From Candidatus Saccharimonadota bacterium (GTDB lineage: Bacteria > Patescibacteriota > Saccharimonadia > Saccharimonadales > Saccharimonadaceae), in contig JAFUBS010000004.1 in assembly GCA_017460105.1 (NCBI GenBank), forward strand, positions 40,225 to 104,224: a stretch of 64,000 nucleotides of DNA, written 5' to 3'. A program made the position numbers and the translations under genes. Below, piece by piece: positions 28,003 through 37,222 of the stretch. The notes beneath the pieces are model-generated. The model was not told where the DNA came from and made no database searches. It worked only from the letters and a program-made list of their open reading frames with translations. Position 1 is the first letter of the stretch. Each line of letters begins with the position of its first letter.

Positions 28003-29595
28003 ATGGCAGGAGACCCCCTCAAAAAAGGCCGTTACACCACCTTTAGTAACAAAATAGGCCTATACGACACTAAAAATGGCACTTTCATCGATAACAGCCC
28101 GGAAGTAGTACTTAGCTTCCCATTTAAGGATTCTGTCCTCGAAGCTGGAATGACGAAAGAAGACGCCGGTCGCGAGGAGCGTTTCCTAAACATAAATATC
28201 GACGCGAAAGATATCGATACGCTCGAAGATCCAAAAGTGTTAACTAATTTTAAATATATCGATAAAGACGGCGAGCATGTGCTTGACCAAAATAGCGATA
28301 TAGAATTCTTTGATAAAAATGGTGTTTTAAAACAAAACCTGCTTATCAAGGGTAATAACCTTCTTGCTCTCTATACGCTAAAAGAAAAACTAGCCGGTAA
28401 GGTTAAACTTATATTCGTTGACCCTCCATACAATACCGACAATGATGGATTTAGGTACAATGATGCGTTTAACCGCTCATCCTGGCTAACTTTCATGAAG
28501 AATCGTCTAGAAGTAGCAAAAGAGTTGCTTAGTGACGATGGTGCAATCTATATAAGCTTAGATTTTCACGAAGTACACTACGCAAAAGTCTTAATGGACG
28601 AAATCTTTGGTGAAGATAATTTTCAACGCGAAATAATTTGGAGGATTGGATGGCTTTCTGGCTACAAGACCGCCGATAATAACTGGATTCGTAATCACGA
28701 CACAATCCTTTTTTACTCAAAAAAGAACGAAAAGCTTTTCTTTAATAAAGAATATATAAACAATGAAAGTTTCAAAGAATTAGTTAAAAAAGAAAAAATC
28801 AAAAACAGCCTAAGTTCTCTAGGGGTCCAGCAGAACCAAATCGATTCAATCATAGACGCAATTAATCACGAAACTCGTCCTGAGCGTTATCCTATAGAGG
28901 ATGTTTGGAATGGAAACGAATATGATGACCTAAACAGTATTGCAATCGTTTCTTTTGCCGGCGAAACGGTTTCTAAGTTGTTGAACGATAAGGATAAAGA
29001 AATAAAAGGACAGAAATCCGAGAAACTAATCGAGCGCATCATAAAAGCGCATTGTACAAACAACGACGATATAGTTTTAGATTTCTGCCTAGGGTCAGGC
29101 TCAACAGCCGCAGTGGCACACAAGATGGGATTCCGCTGGATTGGAGTTGAGCAAATGGATTATATTGAAACTATCGCTAAGGAAAGACTCCAAAAAGTCG
29201 TTAATGGAGAGCAGAGTGGAATCAGTAAAGACGTCAATTGGCAAGGCGGCGGATCATTCGTTTATATGGAGTTTAAGAAATATAATCAAGACTTCATTGA
29301 TCGCATCATGGAGGCTATCACCATCCCAGAGCTTGAAGAGATCTATGAAGATATGCAGAAAAATGCTTTCCTTAAATTCTGGTTCGACAGAAAAGAATTC
29401 GAAAAGGATGAAAACTTCCGCTCAAAAAGCCTAGACGAGCGTAAACAACTGCTCGTAGATATCCTTGACGAGAATCAGCTCTATTTGAATTACGCCGAAA
29501 TGAACGACGGGAAATTTAGCGTCTCCGAGACCGAACGAGTTCTAACTGATAGATTCTACCAGACGAAAGAAGAGGTCGAGGATGCCGAAGAATAA
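28003..29595 (+). CDS. Type III restriction-modification system, adenine-specific DNA methyltransferase (Mod)
   Basis: Modifies adenine in the recognition sequence and provides site recognition to the restriction complex. The catalytic motif IV is DPPYNT at residues 140-145, followed later by the SAM-binding FxGxG-type motif DFCLGSGSTAAVAHKMGFRWIGVE from residue 360, the beta-class order typical of type III Mod. Start set at MAGDPLKKG after GGAG; an upstream in-frame ATG lies in the structured leader and is unlikely. Target recognition lies in between (about 200-330). 530 residues. Overlaps the Res gene by 14 bases. Confidence 0.92.
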   Translation: MAGDPLKKGRYTTFSNKIGLYDTKNGTFIDNSPEVVLSFPFKDSVLEAGMTKEDAGREERFLNINIDAKDIDTLEDPKVLTNFKYIDKDGEHVLDQNSDIEFFDKNGVLKQNLLIKGNNLLALYTLKEKLAGKVKLIFVDPPYNTDNDGFRYNDAFNRSSWLTFMKNRLEVAKELLSDDGAIYISLDFHEVHYAKVLMDEIFGEDNFQREIIWRIGWLSGYKTADNNWIRNHDTILFYSKKNEKLFFNKEYINNESFKELVKKEKIKNSLSSLGVQQNQIDSIIDAINHETRPERYPIEDVWNGNEYDDLNSIAIVSFAGETVSKLLNDKDKEIKGQKSEKLIERIIKAHCTNNDDIVLDFCLGSGSTAAVAHKMGFRWIGVEQMDYIETIAKERLQKVVNGEQSGISKDVNWQGGGSFVYMEFKKYNQDFIDRIMEAITIPELEEIYEDMQKNAFLKFWFDRKEFEKDENFRSKSLDERKQLLVDILDENQLYLNYAEMNDGKFSVSETERVLTDRFYQTKEEVEDAEE

Positions 29596-32440
29596 AATCA
29601 AAGTAAACGAAGTCCTTGGCGATTTTCTCTTCAATCAAATCGACAATGACCCAGAATTTATAGAATTCGCAGATAATTACGAAATTCCTGATTACATAAC
29701 GAGCAACATTAGCAGAACTCTTCGCCCATATCAAGAAGCAGCATTGAAGCATTTTATCTTTCTTTACGAAAAAGACCGCTCGTTAGCGAAACAACTACTA
29801 TTTAATATGGCTACCGGTACCGGCAAGACGCTCGTGATGGCTTGTTGTATCCTCTACCTATATCAAAAAGGATATAGAAACTTTATGTTCCTCGTCCATC
29901 AAGTCCAGATCGAAACACAGGCTGAACAAAACTTTACAAACGAGTCGTTCGAAAAATATTACTTCAATCCAAAGGGCATTCGCATCAACGGCAAACGCAT
30001 TCGTGTTCGCAAAATCTCTAAGCCAGACGACGCACAACGTAACGCGATCAATATTATGTTCTATTCAACACAGCTTCTCTATAGTCGCCTTCTGGCCGAC
30101 AAAGAGAATGTCATCACGATGGAATCATTCGAGAAGAATAATATCGTAGTAATCGCCGATGAGGCGCACCGTCTAAACGTCGATACTCGCTCAAAAAAGA
30201 AAGCAGACCAAGAAGAAATCCTAAACTGGGAGTCGGCCGTGATGAAGGCTATTCATGCGCGCGAGGGCAATATGCTTCTCGAATTTACGGCAACAGTAGA
30301 TCTCAAAAACGAAAATATCCGCAATAAATATCTCGACAAGCTTGTCTACCGTTATGATTTCCTTTCATTCAATAAAGATGGATATAGTAAAGACGTTCGT
30401 TTTCTGTATAACACCGAAACGAATATTGAAAACCAGAAACGTCGCCTCATCATCAATGCTGTCGCTTTGAGTGAGTTCAGAAAAGTATTTGCCGAACGCA
30501 CAATGGGCGTAGCCATTAACCCTATCGTCATGCTTAAATCGACCAAGATTCAAAAAAGCGAAGAGGATCGCGAGTTTTTCAATAACGTTATTAACTCGAT
30601 TCGAGTCGAAGACCTTTTGAAGTTAAAGGAATTGAGTGCAAATAGCAAACATGAGCACGAGCACGAAATACTTGCCGACATGTTCCGTTGGTTAGCTGAT
30701 GTTAAAAACGGCTTCGTTAAGCAAGGTGACACGAACGACTGGAATGGTCTTAACTCATTCTTAATTTCGATCAGACAAAGTTTTGCGCCTGAAAATACCC
30801 TCATCTACAACAGTCAGAAAAAAGAGAGTCCAGAGCTATTAGCAAAACTTGACGACCCAAGAAATCGCATTCGCGCCATCTTCTCTGTCAACGCGCTCAA
30901 CGAAGGCTGGGATGTCCTTAGCTTGTACGATATCATTCATTTTGATATTAGCGCTAATAAACAGGTTTCTCTACAGGATATTCAGCTCATTGGACGCGGT
31001 GCGAGATATTGCCCATACAAGCTACCTCGTACCTATAAACGCGATACTGGCACTTTATTCAGCTCAATGAATATGAACCGCGAGACAGATGAATATAAGC
31101 GCAAATTCGACAATGACCCATACGATACGGCTCGCGTCCTTGAGACTTTCGTCTATCACTTCGTGAAGACTGGTGTGTTCTTGGAAAATCTCCAGAAAGA
31201 TTTGCTCGGCGAAGGTATCATTAACCAAGGCATCGAAAAACGCACAATCCGCATGAAAGAATCGTTCATCAACAGCGAAACTTATCAAAAAGGCTTTGTG
31301 CTAGCAAATCGCCAAATTTATCGCAAGAAAACGACCGACGAAGAGATCGACGCAACATTTAATAAGGTTATTACAGCAAGCAATTATAACCTTCGTGCAA
31401 CCGGCATGAGTGATCGCGAACAAAACGAGCTTGTATCGTCGCTAAATACCTCAGAGATCAAAATAACACCAGAATTCTTCTCGCGGCATATTATCGAGAA
31501 GGCTTTGATGGCGGCAGAAAATGGATTTTTCCGCTTCGATAACATCCGAAAACATATAGTAGGAATCGAGAGCGTTGAAGACTTAATAAATATCTATCTA
31601 CCGAAGTTCGTGATCAAGTATACCTATGAGGAAGGTAAAAGCATAAGTAATCTAGAGCCACATGAAAAATTACAACTCTTAATTGGAACAATCTTGCCAG
31701 AAGTTCGTAAAAAGATTGACCTTAATATGCCAAGAGTTATCGGCGATATTAAGTTTAGACCGAAGCCACTTCGTAGTATCTTTGGCAACGAGAAATCAAT
31801 TTATCTCACCGCATTCCCAGTTGTAGATCCGCAGACAGGCGAAAAGAAGTTTATTACAAACGACGAGCGTTCTAAGGCTCAAACCGACAACGACAAGCCG
31901 GAATTGGCCTATGACATTAAAAACGCAAGCTGGTATGCCTACGACGAGAATTACGGCACTAGCGAAGAAAAGAAATTCGTGAAGTGGTGCGCCGGCAGAA
32001 TTGATAAGTTGCATGAAACATATCCAGAAGCAGAAATCTATGTTATTAGAAACGAGCTTGATTATTGTTTCTGGAGTCCAGATACTGAGCATGGAAATGC
32101 TGGCCGTCGTTTCTTCCCAGATTACCTTCTAATCATTAACGACGCGAAAAATAAGAAAATGTATTACCAGTGCATTATCGAGCCAAAAGGTGGCCATATT
32201 ATCGAGAACGATCGCTGGAAAGAAGAAACCCTCCAATATATCCATGACAATAGCAAAGTCTCATTTGACGCAACTTCAAAGGATACAAAAGAAGAGTCTG
32301 ATTTTATGAAACAGATTGAGTCGGAAGGCTATCAAGAAATCAAAAATATCGGCGTTGTTTTCTTTAATGCTGATAACAACGATAATCTATTTAGGTTCGC
32401 TGACGATTTTAATAAAAAACTCAACTTAATTTCAGAATAG
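29582..32440 (+). CDS. Type III restriction endonuclease subunit (Res)
   Basis: ATP-dependent translocase and nuclease partner of the preceding Mod. The helicase core has MATGTGKTLVMA (Walker A Lys82), the DEAH box at 193-196, FTATVDLKN, then SVNALNEGWDVLSLYDIIHFD and QLIGRGARYCPY (motif VI). The C-terminal PD-(D/E)xK nuclease is intact: FFPDYLLIIND with Asp847 and IEPKG with Glu867 and Lys869. 952 residues is normal. All key motifs present, so the system is probably active. Its 3' end overlaps the opposing zinc-ribbon gene by 20 bases. Confidence 0.93.
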   Translation: MPKNKIKVNEVLGDFLFNQIDNDPEFIEFADNYEIPDYITSNISRTLRPYQEAALKHFIFLYEKDRSLAKQLLFNMATGTGKTLVMACCILYLYQKGYRNFMFLVHQVQIETQAEQNFTNESFEKYYFNPKGIRINGKRIRVRKISKPDDAQRNAINIMFYSTQLLYSRLLADKENVITMESFEKNNIVVIADEAHRLNVDTRSKKKADQEEILNWESAVMKAIHAREGNMLLEFTATVDLKNENIRNKYLDKLVYRYDFLSFNKDGYSKDVRFLYNTETNIENQKRRLIINAVALSEFRKVFAERTMGVAINPIVMLKSTKIQKSEEDREFFNNVINSIRVEDLLKLKELSANSKHEHEHEILADMFRWLADVKNGFVKQGDTNDWNGLNSFLISIRQSFAPENTLIYNSQKKESPELLAKLDDPRNRIRAIFSVNALNEGWDVLSLYDIIHFDISANKQVSLQDIQLIGRGARYCPYKLPRTYKRDTGTLFSSMNMNRETDEYKRKFDNDPYDTARVLETFVYHFVKTGVFLENLQKDLLGEGIINQGIEKRTIRMKESFINSETYQKGFVLANRQIYRKKTTDEEIDATFNKVITASNYNLRATGMSDREQNELVSSLNTSEIKITPEFFSRHIIEKALMAAENGFFRFDNIRKHIVGIESVEDLINIYLPKFVIKYTYEEGKSISNLEPHEKLQLLIGTILPEVRKKIDLNMPRVIGDIKFRPKPLRSIFGNEKSIYLTAFPVVDPQTGEKKFITNDERSKAQTDNDKPELAYDIKNASWYAYDENYGTSEEKKFVKWCAGRIDKLHETYPEAEIYVIRNELDYCFWSPDTEHGNAGRRFFPDYLLIINDAKNKKMYYQCIIEPKGGHIIENDRWKEETLQYIHDNSKVSFDATSKDTKEESDFMKQIESEGYQEIKNIGVVFFNADNNDNLFRFADDFNKKLNLISE

Positions 32441-32768
32441 CCTCAACCGCTTCACGAACCCCACATTCCGAGCAAATCTCTGTCTCGTTATCCACGCGAG
32501 ACAAAGCCGGATATTCCGTGAATTCTTTTCCACATTTCGGACAGCGCTGAATCTCAAATATCTTACGCGTCACGCTTTCGTGTAGTAAATCTAAATCATC
32601 ACGCAGAAGATCCATATCGTCATAACGTTTAGCGTCGGCAAGAAACGACGAATACTTTTGACGCGGTTCAAGCTTCTTCCCATCCGCGTCATATTCCCCG
32701 ACATAATACCAAATATCTTTGTCGTGAATTACGCCGATAACGTATTCACATATACCAATATTACTCAT
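32421..32768 (-). CDS. Zinc-ribbon protein of phage/mobile-element type, 115 residues
   Basis: The C-terminal third has two CxxC pairs, RCPKCGKEFTEYPALSRVDNETEICSECGVREAVEAIL, a zinc-ribbon signature I associate with small proteins in phages and mobile elements. The N-terminal part (MSNIGICEYVIGVIHDKDIWYYVGEYDADGKKL) looks like a short beta-sheet. It converges on res with a 20-base overlap. AGGAG precedes the ATG on the minus strand. Function unknown. Confidence 0.7.
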   Translation of the reverse strand: MSNIGICEYVIGVIHDKDIWYYVGEYDADGKKLEPRQKYSSFLADAKRYDDMDLLRDDLDLLHESVTRKIFEIQRCPKCGKEFTEYPALSRVDNETEICSECGVREAVEAILKLS

Positions 32769-32784
32769 ATAAATACTCCTTTAT

Positions 32785-32933
32785 AACCCTGCAAGGTCTT
32801 TTCTAACGCCGACCGTTAAAGAGCAACTTTAGCTTAAAGTTAATATTCGGTTGTGAGTTAGTTAAATTGCGGCTACCTTTGCAGGGTTGTCCAATTTAAC
32901 CTTACTTCAGCATATTTTACAACTCATAACCGA
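32785..32933. other. Interleaved inverted repeats (pseudoknot-capable) in the island
   Basis: AACCCTGCA near 32785 is complementary to TGCAGGGTT near 32882; GTTAAATTG near 32862 is complementary to CAATTTAAC near 32893; CGGTTGTGAGTT near 32849 is complementary to AACTCATAACCG near 32922. The second pair straddles the first, the order needed for a pseudoknot. AACTTTA-GCT-TAAAGTT is a separate local hairpin. No protein is encoded in 32769-33101. Confidence 0.5.
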
Positions 32934-32940
32934 AGATCCA

Positions 32941-33019
32941 TGCTATAATAGAACTAGCTTCGAGTTTATAGATGCTCTCGAAGCCCAAGTAATGCGGCAG
33001 AAAATGCTCGCATTTTTTG
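32941..33019 (+). ncRNA. Probable small RNA with promoter, stem-loop and terminator
   Basis: TGCTATAAT ends at 32949. The predicted transcript starts about 32956, forms GCTTCGAG/CTCGAAGC (32957-32984) and ends at an intrinsic terminator AATGCG/CGCATT followed by a T run (32991-33019). About 64 bases long, with no open frame. It lies between the interleaved repeats and the small gene before the recombinase. Confidence 0.5.
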
Positions 33020-33101
33020 TTTCACGCACAAGCTATTAAATTGCGGAATACCTTGTGTCAACTTTGAAAGCCATTCCATATGGCTACGCAAGGAGCACCT
33101 T

Positions 33102-33245
33102 ATGGACGAAGAAAAGAAAGAAACGTCCGCGGCTATCGCTGGATTACTCAGCCTTCTCAAAAGCATTGAAGTTACACCGGAGCGTATCGCTCAGAACCAA
33201 TGGAAGTCGGTAAATAAAAATGGCGAAGTCGAATTTTACTATTAA
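33102..33245 (+). CDS. Small protein, 47 residues, upstream of the serine recombinase
   Basis: Reads MDEEKKETSAAIAGLLSLL, then KSIEVTPERIAQ and ends KNGEVEFYY. AAGGAG 7 bases before the ATG and a strong terminator right after the stop support a real gene that is too short for routine gene calling. It is acidic with one amphipathic helix. Position between the recombinase and an RNA suggests a partner in the mobile element, for example a directionality factor, but no such family is recognisable. Confidence 0.55.
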   Translation: MDEEKKETSAAIAGLLSLLKSIEVTPERIAQNQWKSVNKNGEVEFYY

Positions 33246-33255
33246 AACAAACCAG

Positions 33256-33292
33256 TCTCCGGCTAGATTACAATCACGACCGGAGATTTTTT
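33256..33292 (+). terminator. Intrinsic terminator after the 47-residue gene
   Basis: TCTCCGG pairs with CCGGAGA around a 17-base loop and is followed by TTTTTT. Confidence 0.7.
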
Positions 33293-33341
33293 ATGGGCTA
33301 GAGCCGCCAGGGCCGCCGAGCTACCTCTTTTAGGTGATATA

Positions 33342-33350
33342 TGATATAAT
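33342..33350 (+). promoter_or_regulatory. Extended -10 promoter of the serine recombinase
   Basis: TGA followed by TATAAT, ending 7 bases before the ATG at 33358, with no ribosome binding site. Confidence 0.6.
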
Positions 33351-33357
33351 AATTCCA

Positions 33358-34968
33358 ATGAAAAGCAAGTCTATATTGGGAACAAACGGCGAAGAAAAGC
33401 CATTACTCCGCTACGTATTGTATGCTCGTAAATCATCTGAAGATGTTGGCGCGCAGGCTAAGTCTCTTCCTGATCAGATTAAAGACTGCTTAGACTATGC
33501 CGAGAATAAAGGCATTGTAGTTGTAGACACGCTTAAAGAGTCGCATTCCGCAAAGATATCCGGAAGGCGACCTGTTTTTGCTAAGATGCTAAAAGATCTA
33601 GAAGCTGGCAAATACGACGGTATTCTGGCTTGGCATCCAGACCGTCTAGCGCGTAACTCGCTCGAGGCCGGAATGATTGTCGATATGGTAGATAGCGGCA
33701 AGATTAAAGACCTTAAATTCCCGACGCTCGAATTCACGAATGATTCTAGCGGCAAGCTACTTCTTAACATCATGTTTGCAATGTCCAAACAATACTCCGA
33801 GCATTTGTCGGAGAGTGTACAGCGCGGCGTCGATTCTAACCTTGCGCAAGGTAAATCTGGCGGTATTCCAAAATGGGGATACAACCGTAGCGAGATAACC
33901 GGCTACTACGAGCCAGACGATAACTTTGAGTATATCAAGCATGGCTTTGAGATGTATCTTGAGGGCCATTCTCAGAGAGAAATCATAGATTACTGGCGCC
34001 AGAACAATGTTCACCGCATGACGAAGTTAACGCGCAAGAATAAGAACATAAAACGCATTAATGTTTACGATAGCGATTCTACAATTGGCGCAATTCTTAG
34101 TGATCCGTTCTACTACGGTATCCTCGTACAAGCTGGACAACAGGTAGACTTACGTCAGATCCTGCCAAACTTTAAGCCGATGCTCACCGAAGAACAATTC
34201 GGCGAAGTTCAGGCGAAGCGCGGTAACTTAAAGAAGGTTATCTCGGCTTCCGTTAAGGCGATAGACGATAAAACCTTCATTCCATTCCGTCAGCTCATGA
34301 GATGTGGCGAATGCGGTAATTTCATGCACGTAGCACGCTCTAAATCACGCACCGGCAAGAAATACCTATACTTCCGTTGCGGCAATACAGAATGTAAGCG
34401 CGAGCAAAAGAGCGTCCGCGCGCAAGTCTTCCTAGACTACTTCTATAACACGCTAGAAGCGCTACATTTTGGCAAGAAAGAGATAGGCGAACTACGCGAC
34501 AACTTAAACGATTACATAAATGTCCGCCATAACGAGCTACTTGAGGAAAAGCTACGCGTTAATGCCGCTATTAAGGCCAAGAAGCGCACTCAGGGCGAGT
34601 TAGCGCAGGCTTTCATAGATCTAGGCAAAGATGCGCCAGAAGAAGCCAAGAAACTCGTCAAAGAGCAAATGAACGAATGTCGCGACGCGATAGCCGCTTT
34701 GCAAGCTGAACGCGACGATATTAGCGCCAAAATCTACGATCCTGACCAAGTTCGAGAAATTCTGGAAGAACTTACGAACCAGCTAGATTCCCTCGCTGAC
34801 AAGATGAAAAGTGCCGACTCATGGCAAAAGGACCAGTTAGTACGAAAATTGGTTACGAACCTAGAAATTAACAACAAAAATGAGGTCTCCTTCAGATGGA
34901 AGAAACCTCTTGAAAACGTCTTTAACCAGGCTCTTAAGAACAGAACTAGGTTTGGTGCGCCTGACTAG
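33358..34968 (+). CDS. Large serine recombinase (site-specific integrase)
   Basis: Catalyses integration and excision of mobile DNA. The resolvase domain opens with RYVLYARKSSED, nucleophile Ser26, and has LPDQIKDCLDYA, SAKISGRRPVFAKMLKDLEAGKYDGILAWHPDRLARNSLEAG. The recombinase domain spans about 165-310, then a zinc ribbon (MRCGECGNFMHVA ... YFRCGNTECK, near 318-350) and a long coiled coil at about 385-480. 536 residues. Start chosen next to the promoter; an upstream ATG at 33334 precedes it. The last five codons overlap the 3' end of tRNA-Leu(GAG) on the other strand, the usual place for an element boundary. Confidence 0.93.
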   Translation: MKSKSILGTNGEEKPLLRYVLYARKSSEDVGAQAKSLPDQIKDCLDYAENKGIVVVDTLKESHSAKISGRRPVFAKMLKDLEAGKYDGILAWHPDRLARNSLEAGMIVDMVDSGKIKDLKFPTLEFTNDSSGKLLLNIMFAMSKQYSEHLSESVQRGVDSNLAQGKSGGIPKWGYNRSEITGYYEPDDNFEYIKHGFEMYLEGHSQREIIDYWRQNNVHRMTKLTRKNKNIKRINVYDSDSTIGAILSDPFYYGILVQAGQQVDLRQILPNFKPMLTEEQFGEVQAKRGNLKKVISASVKAIDDKTFIPFRQLMRCGECGNFMHVARSKSRTGKKYLYFRCGNTECKREQKSVRAQVFLDYFYNTLEALHFGKKEIGELRDNLNDYINVRHNELLEEKLRVNAAIKAKKRTQGELAQAFIDLGKDAPEEAKKLVKEQMNECRDAIAALQAERDDISAKIYDPDQVREILEELTNQLDSLADKMKSADSWQKDQLVRKLVTNLEINNKNEVSFRWKKPLENVFNQALKNRTRFGAPD

Positions 34969-35043
34969 ACTCGAACTAGCACAGCCGTGAATGTGGCCAC
35001 TACCACCTCAAGGTAGCGTGTCTACCAATTCCACCACAGGCGC
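34953..35043 (-). tRNA. tRNA-Leu (anticodon GAG), CCA encoded
   Basis: On the minus strand: acceptor GCGCCTG and CAGGCGC, D-arm GGTGGAATTGGTAGACACG, anticodon stem CTACC/GGTAG with loop TTGAGGT (anticodon GAG), long variable arm GTGGCCACATTCACGGC, and T-arm CTAGTTCGAGTCTAG. ACCA follows at the 3' end. The 3' end overlaps the recombinase gene by 16 bases. Anticodon GAG reads CUC and CUU. Confidence 0.93.
34960..34973 (+). other. Candidate right attachment site in tRNA-Leu(GAG)
   Basis: CCTGACTAGACTCG lies across the tRNA acceptor and T-arm 3' side and the end of the recombinase gene; the same 14 bases occur at 25177-25190. The two copies bound a 9.8-kb stretch that carries the restriction system and recombinase. 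Confidence 0.5.
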
Positions 35044-35134
35044 ATATATATATTATATCACATTTTCACATTTTTTTAAAAGTATATTGATTTTTGAATA
35101 TGTGTGATATAATGGTTATAAATAAAGGAGGTAG

Positions 35135-36139
35135 ATGAAGAGTTATATTGCAAAATTGTCTGTACTTGCAGCGTTGGTAGTCCTAGGGACTAGTTTTCTA
35201 GGTATTTCAGCATACGCTGAAGGAGAGGAGAATAATGATGGGGCCAATGGTTTTGCTACGAGCATTAGTATTAGTCCAGTGAATAAGGTTCTGCAGCTTT
35301 CTGCAAATTCAGTATACGATGACAAATTCAGTGTTTCTAATAATGGTGGCACGGATATGAACTTCGAGGTCTACGCTTCGCCATATTCTTACACATATTC
35401 AGAAGCTCAGGATAGCTATCAGCTGGGATTTTCTCGTGAGAATACTTATACACAGATTACACGTTGGATCACCTTCAAGGATGCTAGTGGCAACTATGTC
35501 AAGAAGGCTACTTACACAGCCAAACCTGGTGACGCTGTAGAAGTAGAGTATCGCATTACAACGCCAGAAAGCATTCCAGCGGGTGGTCAGTATGCGGTAT
35601 TATTTGCCCATACGCTTTCTGGCTCTTCTGCAAATGGCATCAAGACAGAGGCTAGCCCTGGGCTTGTCATCTATGGTCGTGCTGAAGGTGAAACTGTCAT
35701 CAAAAGTGCTATCTCTAACTTAAACATCGTTGATAAGACGATGGTAGATGGCGAAGAAAAGCGCCTAATTAGTGGTAGTGCCAAGGTCAAGAACGAAGGT
35801 AACGTCGATTTTACCGCTTCTGGCAAGCTGAAAGTTAGCGGTATCTTTAACATTGCTTATTACGAAACCCCAGCAAATTCAACCAAGGCTAGAATCTCCG
35901 TTATCCCGGAATCTGAGCTAGAAGTGAAGGATGTTTGGGAAAATACTCCATATTTTGGCTTGTTCAATGTGTCTTGGACAGTAACTGCCGGCGGAAGCGA
36001 AGAGACATTTAGCAAAATGGTACTAATAATGCCAGTTCCGATTATAGTTCTTATAATTATACTATTGACAATTATAATCATATGGATTATAATGGTAATT
36101 AGGAAGCGTAAAGAACGCCGTGCTAAGTTTAAATTCTAG
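35135..36139 (+). CDS. Surface protein with signal peptide, Ig-like outer part and C-terminal membrane anchor
   Basis: A signal peptide (about 1-28, ending SAYAEG) is followed by beta-rich sequence: SISISPVNKVLQLSANSVYDDKFSVSNNGGTDMNFEVYASP, close in style to DUF916/WxL-associated domains, then a second beta section with ITRWITF and PAGGQYAVLFAH. A long hydrophobic helix at about 295-320 and a basic RKRKERRAKFKF tail anchor it with the tail inside. TGATATAAT at about 35104-35112 and AAAGGAGGT before the ATG indicate strong expression. Likely works with the following surface protein. Family likeness is tentative. Confidence 0.75.
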   Translation: MKSYIAKLSVLAALVVLGTSFLGISAYAEGEENNDGANGFATSISISPVNKVLQLSANSVYDDKFSVSNNGGTDMNFEVYASPYSYTYSEAQDSYQLGFSRENTYTQITRWITFKDASGNYVKKATYTAKPGDAVEVEYRITTPESIPAGGQYAVLFAHTLSGSSANGIKTEASPGLVIYGRAEGETVIKSAISNLNIVDKTMVDGEEKRLISGSAKVKNEGNVDFTASGKLKVSGIFNIAYYETPANSTKARISVIPESELEVKDVWENTPYFGLFNVSWTVTAGGSEETFSKMVLIMPVPIIVLIIILLTIIIIWIIMVIRKRKERRAKFKF

Positions 36140-36208
36140 CATGACATCCTAGTGGAGTAGGATCTTTACAAAACCAAAATAAAAACTAAAAATAAAAGAA
36201 AGTAGAGT

Positions 36209-37201
36209 ATGAGAAGCACACAAAAACATATCTTTGGCTTCATTGGGCTCGGTCTTGTCGCAGCTATAACTTTTATGGCTGCGATAATTCCGTCTCCTGA
36301 GGCCGCCGCGGCGAACAGCACAAGTTTCACCGACACCATAACAGTAAGAGTCCTTAATGAGGACGGTAATCCACACGTCGATATTGTCGAGCCGGGCGAT
36401 GGCGCCGTGATATTTGACGGGACTACAAATATAACTCTTGATTACAATAGTGCAGATAAATCATTCTTGGATTTGACTTTTATTGGCCAAAATCCAGACG
36501 GCACCAATAAAGAACCCGTCGTCATTCCGAACTATGCTAGTTTTGATTTTAATTTCGAGGCCGGTAGCGTTACATTGCCAGTTGATTTAACGGGCCACGA
36601 TGGGACTGATTTCGGCTACGGTACGTTCATTTTCTCACTCCGCAATATCGGAGCTGATGGCGTAGAAGTGCCTGGTGAAGAGATTAGCATCACTCGTTCA
36701 CCATTTAATTTCAACGTGAGCGAAACCGAAGAAGATGATGGCTCGGTGAAGGTAGATTTGGACTTCAAGACCGAAACTGATCCGGATACTGGCGAACCTG
36801 TTCCTTCCGAGATTGGCAAACTCGTTGTAGTAGTACGGGATTCCGATGGTAATATTGTCTACGGTCCAGAAGAATACGATCCGAAAGACCTGATTAATCC
36901 AGATGGCACTATTAAGGATATTGATCTTCCGTTTGGCGATTTTGCAACCAAGACCGATACTTATGGTATCAGCATCACAGCGTATGATAAAGAAGATAAT
37001 TATATGTATACACTGACAAGATACCGCTATTATAGCGTCTTACCTGCACCAGACACTGGTCTCTTCTTCCAAAATCTTAACATCTCGAAAGAAGACTATC
37101 TAATTACTGGACTGATGGTGTTCTTCATCTTCGCGATAGTTGGGTTTGCGATTGTAGCGAAGAATCGCAAGAGCGAGACGCGCACCAAGAAACGTCGCTA
37201 A
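36209..37201 (+). CDS. Surface protein with C-terminal PDTG-type sorting-like signal
   Basis: A signal peptide or anchor (about 8-33, AAAN) is followed by beta-rich Ig-like sequence rich in Asp, Gly and Thr (IVEPGDGAVIFDGTTNITLDYN near 60-80). The C-terminus reads LPAPDTGLFFQNLN, then a membrane helix at about 298-318 and a KKRR tail. LPxPDTG before a helix and basic tail resembles a sortase signal, although about 20 residues separate it from the helix. It follows the other surface gene by 69 bases and is probably cotranscribed. Function unknown; adhesion to a host cell would fit the lifestyle but is speculation. Confidence 0.75.
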   Translation: MRSTQKHIFGFIGLGLVAAITFMAAIIPSPEAAAANSTSFTDTITVRVLNEDGNPHVDIVEPGDGAVIFDGTTNITLDYNSADKSFLDLTFIGQNPDGTNKEPVVIPNYASFDFNFEAGSVTLPVDLTGHDGTDFGYGTFIFSLRNIGADGVEVPGEEISITRSPFNFNVSETEEDDGSVKVDLDFKTETDPDTGEPVPSEIGKLVVVVRDSDGNIVYGPEEYDPKDLINPDGTIKDIDLPFGDFATKTDTYGISITAYDKEDNYMYTLTRYRYYSVLPAPDTGLFFQNLNISKEDYLITGLMVFFIFAIVGFAIVAKNRKSETRTKKRR

Positions 37202-37222
37202 ATAATACTCATACTCTATAGA

